DNA of 25,442 nt from CAZCJA01 sp964499015. Lineage in GTDB: Bacteria; Elusimicrobiota; Elusimicrobia; F11. Positions 23,094-25,442 of the stretch are shown piece after piece (position 1 is the stretch's first letter; each line of letters opens with the position of its first letter). A model generated the notes under the pieces. It saw only the letters and a program-made list of their open reading frames with translations, was not told where the DNA came from and made no database searches. The stretch spans positions 1-25,442 of the forward strand of contig CAZCJA010000031.1 of NCBI GenBank assembly GCA_964499015.1. The letters run 5' to 3'. Both the position numbers and the translations under genes were made by a program.

Positions 23094-24669
23094 CTCGTAG
23101 CCATAGCTCGAGGGGCGCCCCTTTGCGCAGCGTGTACGGCCGGGTGATATAATTTTCGTCTTTCAAAAGGGCTTCCAGCCCTTTGTGTTGGGACTCTTGA
23201 GCAATAATCACCGGTGTTTTTAAATTTTTCACTCGTTCGTATCGCCGCCAGAAGTAAGCGTTGGGATAATGCCGCAAATAAAACGGCATCGGCCATTCCA
23301 CTTCGCTGACCACGTTTATTTCCATCTCATTTCCCAGCCCGGAGCGTTCGGCGATCACATCAATGTCTTGAACGAGCCGGTAAATATCCCGCGATGTGTG
23401 GACATAAATGTGGGGATAGATTTCGTTGTCGTTATCCACAAACGTCATCCAGACCGTTTTAGGGAACTGGCGGACCATCAGCCCCGCCGTGACAAGCAGA
23501 AGCAGCGGCAACGCGGGCATGACCAAGGCCAAATGCTCTTTACGGTATAGATAGCCAGCCAGCGTCTGGACGCCGTAGCCGGCGAGAAGCGTCATCGGCA
23601 GCAGGATGCTGAGGACAAGCCACGGTGTTTTGTACGGGATAATGCTGTGCGCGAGAAAAATTCCGAGTGCCCAGAAGAAGAGGAACAGCCCAGTGCGACG
23701 CCGGCTGGCGACGGCCATAATCGCCCCCACGACGGCCAGGAACAAAATGGGCGATTCGTACAAGAGTAAAAGATCTTCAAAGAAATAGCCGAAACGCTTT
23801 TCGTGGCCCGATTCGATGCCCGTTTTCGTCCACGTGAAATAGGTTCGCACCGAATCGATCAATCCTTTGGGGTTCGTGAAGAAGGATGAGTAGAGCAGCC
23901 CCCAGATAAGAAAAGCAATGCCCAAGCCGATCCAGTAGCGGGTGCCGATCGATCTGTAGAAGACGTACGCCTGTTTGCGGATCGTTTGGTACGGCGTGGG
24001 ACGCCTGAAACCGCGGAGCATAAACGCGCCGACCTCGGCGCTGATAAAGGCCAGAGCCATCACTGTAAAGACGATGACCGAGGTTTCTTTGGTGGCGTAT
24101 AAAAGCGCCGCGCTCGCGCAGGCCAGATAGAAGTAAACGGGTCGTCTCGTGTCGCGGAAATAGACGAGCCCCAAATACATGGTCAGAGTAAAGAGAACGA
24201 AAAAGATTTCATGGATGAAGTAGCGGCTGTAAAAGATGAAGCATGACGAGGTGCCCATTAGCACCAAAGCGGTCATTGTGCCCAAGCGTCCGAGCCGGCG
24301 GTGGGATGCAAAGATACCGCATAAGACCATTAGCCCGCCGCCGACGACGCCGAGCCGTATGGATGTGGCTGTAATGGCGCTTGTGTCACTCCAGCTGAAA
24401 TGGAGTGGGCTTGTCAGGAATGAATAGATCCACGTGGTGACGAGCTGGATGTAATAAAGAGAGGGGCCATGATAATTCGCCGGATCGTATCGGTAGACGT
24501 TGTTTTTGATGAGCCGTTCAAGAAACCAGGCATTGACTCCTTCATCGTTATGCAGCGGCCGGTCTTTTAGACCCGACAAAAGCAAAAGCGCCATCGCCAG
24601 AATAAAAACGGCCCCAGCGGCCAGAAACAGCCACTTGCGAACACGTGGTGATAACGCGGCGTTTTGCAT
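23074..24669 (-). CDS. Multi-pass GT-C-like protein, Agl23/TIGR03663-like
   Basis: A 531-residue membrane protein starting MQNAALSPRVRKWLF. After the first helix (about 13-33) comes LKDRPLHNDEGVNAWFLERL with D42-E43, then YRYDPANYHGPSLYYIQ, IRLGVVGGGLMVL, FIFYSRYFIHEIFFVLFTLTMYL and ALLYATKETSVIVF. This order recalls the sporadic Agl23 (flippase-associated) family, a PMT-related GT-C group. About ten more hydrophobic segments and a C-terminal soluble region of some 140 residues follow. The role is inferred to be transfer of a lipid-linked sugar outside the membrane, supported by the overlapping ALG5-like gene. I chose ATG 24669; an in-frame TTG at 24714 adds 15 residues with little support. 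Confidence 0.75.
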   Translation of the reverse strand: MQNAALSPRVRKWLFLAAGAVFILAMALLLLSGLKDRPLHNDEGVNAWFLERLIKNNVYRYDPANYHGPSLYYIQLVTTWIYSFLTSPLHFSWSDTSAITATSIRLGVVGGGLMVLCGIFASHRRLGRLGTMTALVLMGTSSCFIFYSRYFIHEIFFVLFTLTMYLGLVYFRDTRRPVYFYLACASAALLYATKETSVIVFTVMALAFISAEVGAFMLRGFRRPTPYQTIRKQAYVFYRSIGTRYWIGLGIAFLIWGLLYSSFFTNPKGLIDSVRTYFTWTKTGIESGHEKRFGYFFEDLLLLYESPILFLAVVGAIMAVASRRRTGLFLFFWALGIFLAHSIIPYKTPWLVLSILLPMTLLAGYGVQTLAGYLYRKEHLALVMPALPLLLLVTAGLMVRQFPKTVWMTFVDNDNEIYPHIYVHTSRDIYRLVQDIDVIAERSGLGNEMEINVVSEVEWPMPFYLRHYPNAYFWRRYERVKNLKTPVIIAQESQHKGLEALLKDENYITRPYTLRKGAPLELWLRDDLRFE

Positions 24670-24741
24670 TCTCACTAATAAGAATTGCTGAATTACACTG
24701 GGAAAACAAGGCAAATCCTGGAATTTTCATGAGACGCGCAT

Positions 24742-24747
24742 TAAACT
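24742..24747 (+). promoter_or_regulatory. Possible -10 box of the receiver-domain gene
   Basis: TAAACT ends 7 bases before the GTG at 24755. A weak -35-like TGGAAT lies 17 bases upstream (24719-24724). There is no Shine-Dalgarno, so a leaderless transcript is possible. The 85-base gap between this gene and the divergent Agl23-like gene holds no other clear feature. Confidence 0.25.
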
Positions 24748-24754
24748 GTCATTT

Positions 24755-25177
24755 GTGACAGATGCCAACGGCAAACCGCATAAAGTGATGGTGGTGGACG
24801 ACGACGAGTCGGTCCTTTCATTTCTTGCCTTTTCACTGCGCAGCGAAGGGTTTGATGTTACCACCGCCAAAGACGCCGAACAGGGGCTCGACCTGCTGAA
24901 AAAAGCAGTGCCGGACGTCATCTTGCTCGATATTATGCTGCCGAAAATGGATGGTTTTGCAATGTGCAAGAAGCTGCGCGCCTATCCTCAGTTTCTCAAA
25001 ACGCCGGTCCTCTTTATTACCGCTTACGCCGAAAAAAACAGCCTGACGCTGGCCAAGGAAGCCGGCGCGCAAGGCCTTATTGAAAAGCCTATTATGTTTG
25101 ATGAATTCCTCGTGCAAATCATGGACGCGCTCAACGGGCGCTTCACCATGCCCACCCGCCTCAAATACTCCGCTTAA
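24755..25177 (+). CDS. Single-domain response regulator (CheY-like receiver)
   Basis: A 140-residue protein consisting of one receiver domain: acidic pocket D15-D16 (VMVVDDDES), phosphoacceptor D59 (DVILLDIMLP), T89 (LFITAYA) and K111 (LIEKPI). About 15 residues after the last helix (GRFTMPTRLKYSA) are too few for a DNA-binding or enzymatic output domain, so it acts by protein-protein contact or as a phosphorelay member. It starts at GTG 24755. No histidine kinase is adjacent. The next gene begins 26 bases downstream in the same direction and may be co-transcribed. Confidence 0.93.
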   Translation: MTDANGKPHKVMVVDDDESVLSFLAFSLRSEGFDVTTAKDAEQGLDLLKKAVPDVILLDIMLPKMDGFAMCKKLRAYPQFLKTPVLFITAYAEKNSLTLAKEAGAQGLIEKPIMFDEFLVQIMDALNGRFTMPTRLKYSA

Positions 25178-25203
25178 TATTCAATATTTGCTAAGAAGGC
25201 GCT

Positions 25204-25442
25204 GTGAAACTCGACAAATCACAGCAGTATGTTTTTCGTGTCGGGACCGATAACCAGCATCGAATTTTTTGGGATGGAACCGCCTGGCATTACGAATTTT
25301 TGGCCGGGAGCGTCGTATTCGACGATCAGAGAGGCGCCACCGAACAAGAGTTGATGGATATTTTGACCGCGCATGGCGTGACGTTCGATCGTTTTTCCAT
25401 CGATGAGGCGGGTTTTGCCGCCGCATACAGCGGTAAGGTTCA
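25204..25442 (+). CDS. Unrecognised protein, N-terminal part only
   Basis: An open frame from GTG 25204 to the window edge (79 full codons) with no stop. AAGAAGG lies about 5 bases before the GTG, a good ribosome site. The product begins MKLDKSQQYVFRVG and continues with IFWDGTAWHYEFL, GATEQELMDILTAHGVTFDRF and AAAYSGKV. It is soluble, acidic and aromatic-rich, with no signal peptide or membrane segment. I do not recognise a family. It follows the receiver gene by 26 bases and could be an output partner of it. Confidence 0.7.
   Translation, partial: MKLDKSQQYVFRVGTDNQHRIFWDGTAWHYEFLAGSVVFDDQRGATEQELMDILTAHGVTFDRFSIDEAGFAAAYSGKV

Overview
The window is chromosomal and densely coding (about 55% G+C by eye). 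It reads as a Gram-negative-type bacterium from a poorly cultured lineage. The dcw core (a murC-murB fusion, ddl, ftsQ, ftsA, ftsZ, then pilT), the TPR-bearing GT-C protein and the style of FtsA and FtsZ recall Elusimicrobiota or Omnitrophota/PVC-type genomes. That placement is from memory of protein style and is of low confidence. I saw no tRNA, rRNA, CRISPR array, IS element or phage gene.

Region 1 (1-7698, minus strand) is a ten-gene iron-sulfur operon read leftward from a near-perfect palindromic operator. The order is Rrf2 regulator, sufC, sufB, sufD, Rieske ferredoxin, sufS, sufU, sufT, an IscS/NifS-type desulfurase, and an IscU scaffold cut by the window edge. Genes overlap by 4-24 bases or sit within 17 bases of each other. 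The operon is a SUF system with a second, ISC-type desulfurase and scaffold pair attached.

Region 2 (7741-9807) holds a small secreted protein of unknown function (minus) and, divergently, a membrane GT-C/TPR protein (plus).

Region 3 (9840-17555, plus) is the peptidoglycan and division cluster: the MurC-MurB fusion, Ddl, FtsQ, FtsA, FtsZ, then a PilT-type twitching ATPase behind its own likely promoter.

Region 4 (17556-24669) is a glycan locus. A 277-base intergenic stretch with inverted repeats precedes a plus-strand operon: a GT-C membrane glycosyltransferase, a DegT-fold enzyme whose PLP lysine is replaced by histidine (ColD/E1-like 3-dehydratase), a Dpm1-like GT2 and an SDR reductase/epimerase. 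A minus-strand pair converges on it: an Agl23-like GT-C protein and an ALG5-like GT2. Together these suggest synthesis of a 3-deoxy sugar, loading of sugars on polyprenyl phosphate, and transfer outside the membrane by GT-C enzymes.

Region 5 (24755-25442, plus) has a stand-alone receiver-domain protein and the start of an unrecognised gene running off the right edge.

The most interesting items are the hybrid SUF+ISC operon with its operator and altered Rrf2 cysteine pattern, the lysine-less DegT enzyme in the polyprenyl-glycan locus, the structured intergenic stretch at 17556-17832, and several genes whose likely -10 box sits so close to the start codon that leaderless transcripts are expected.
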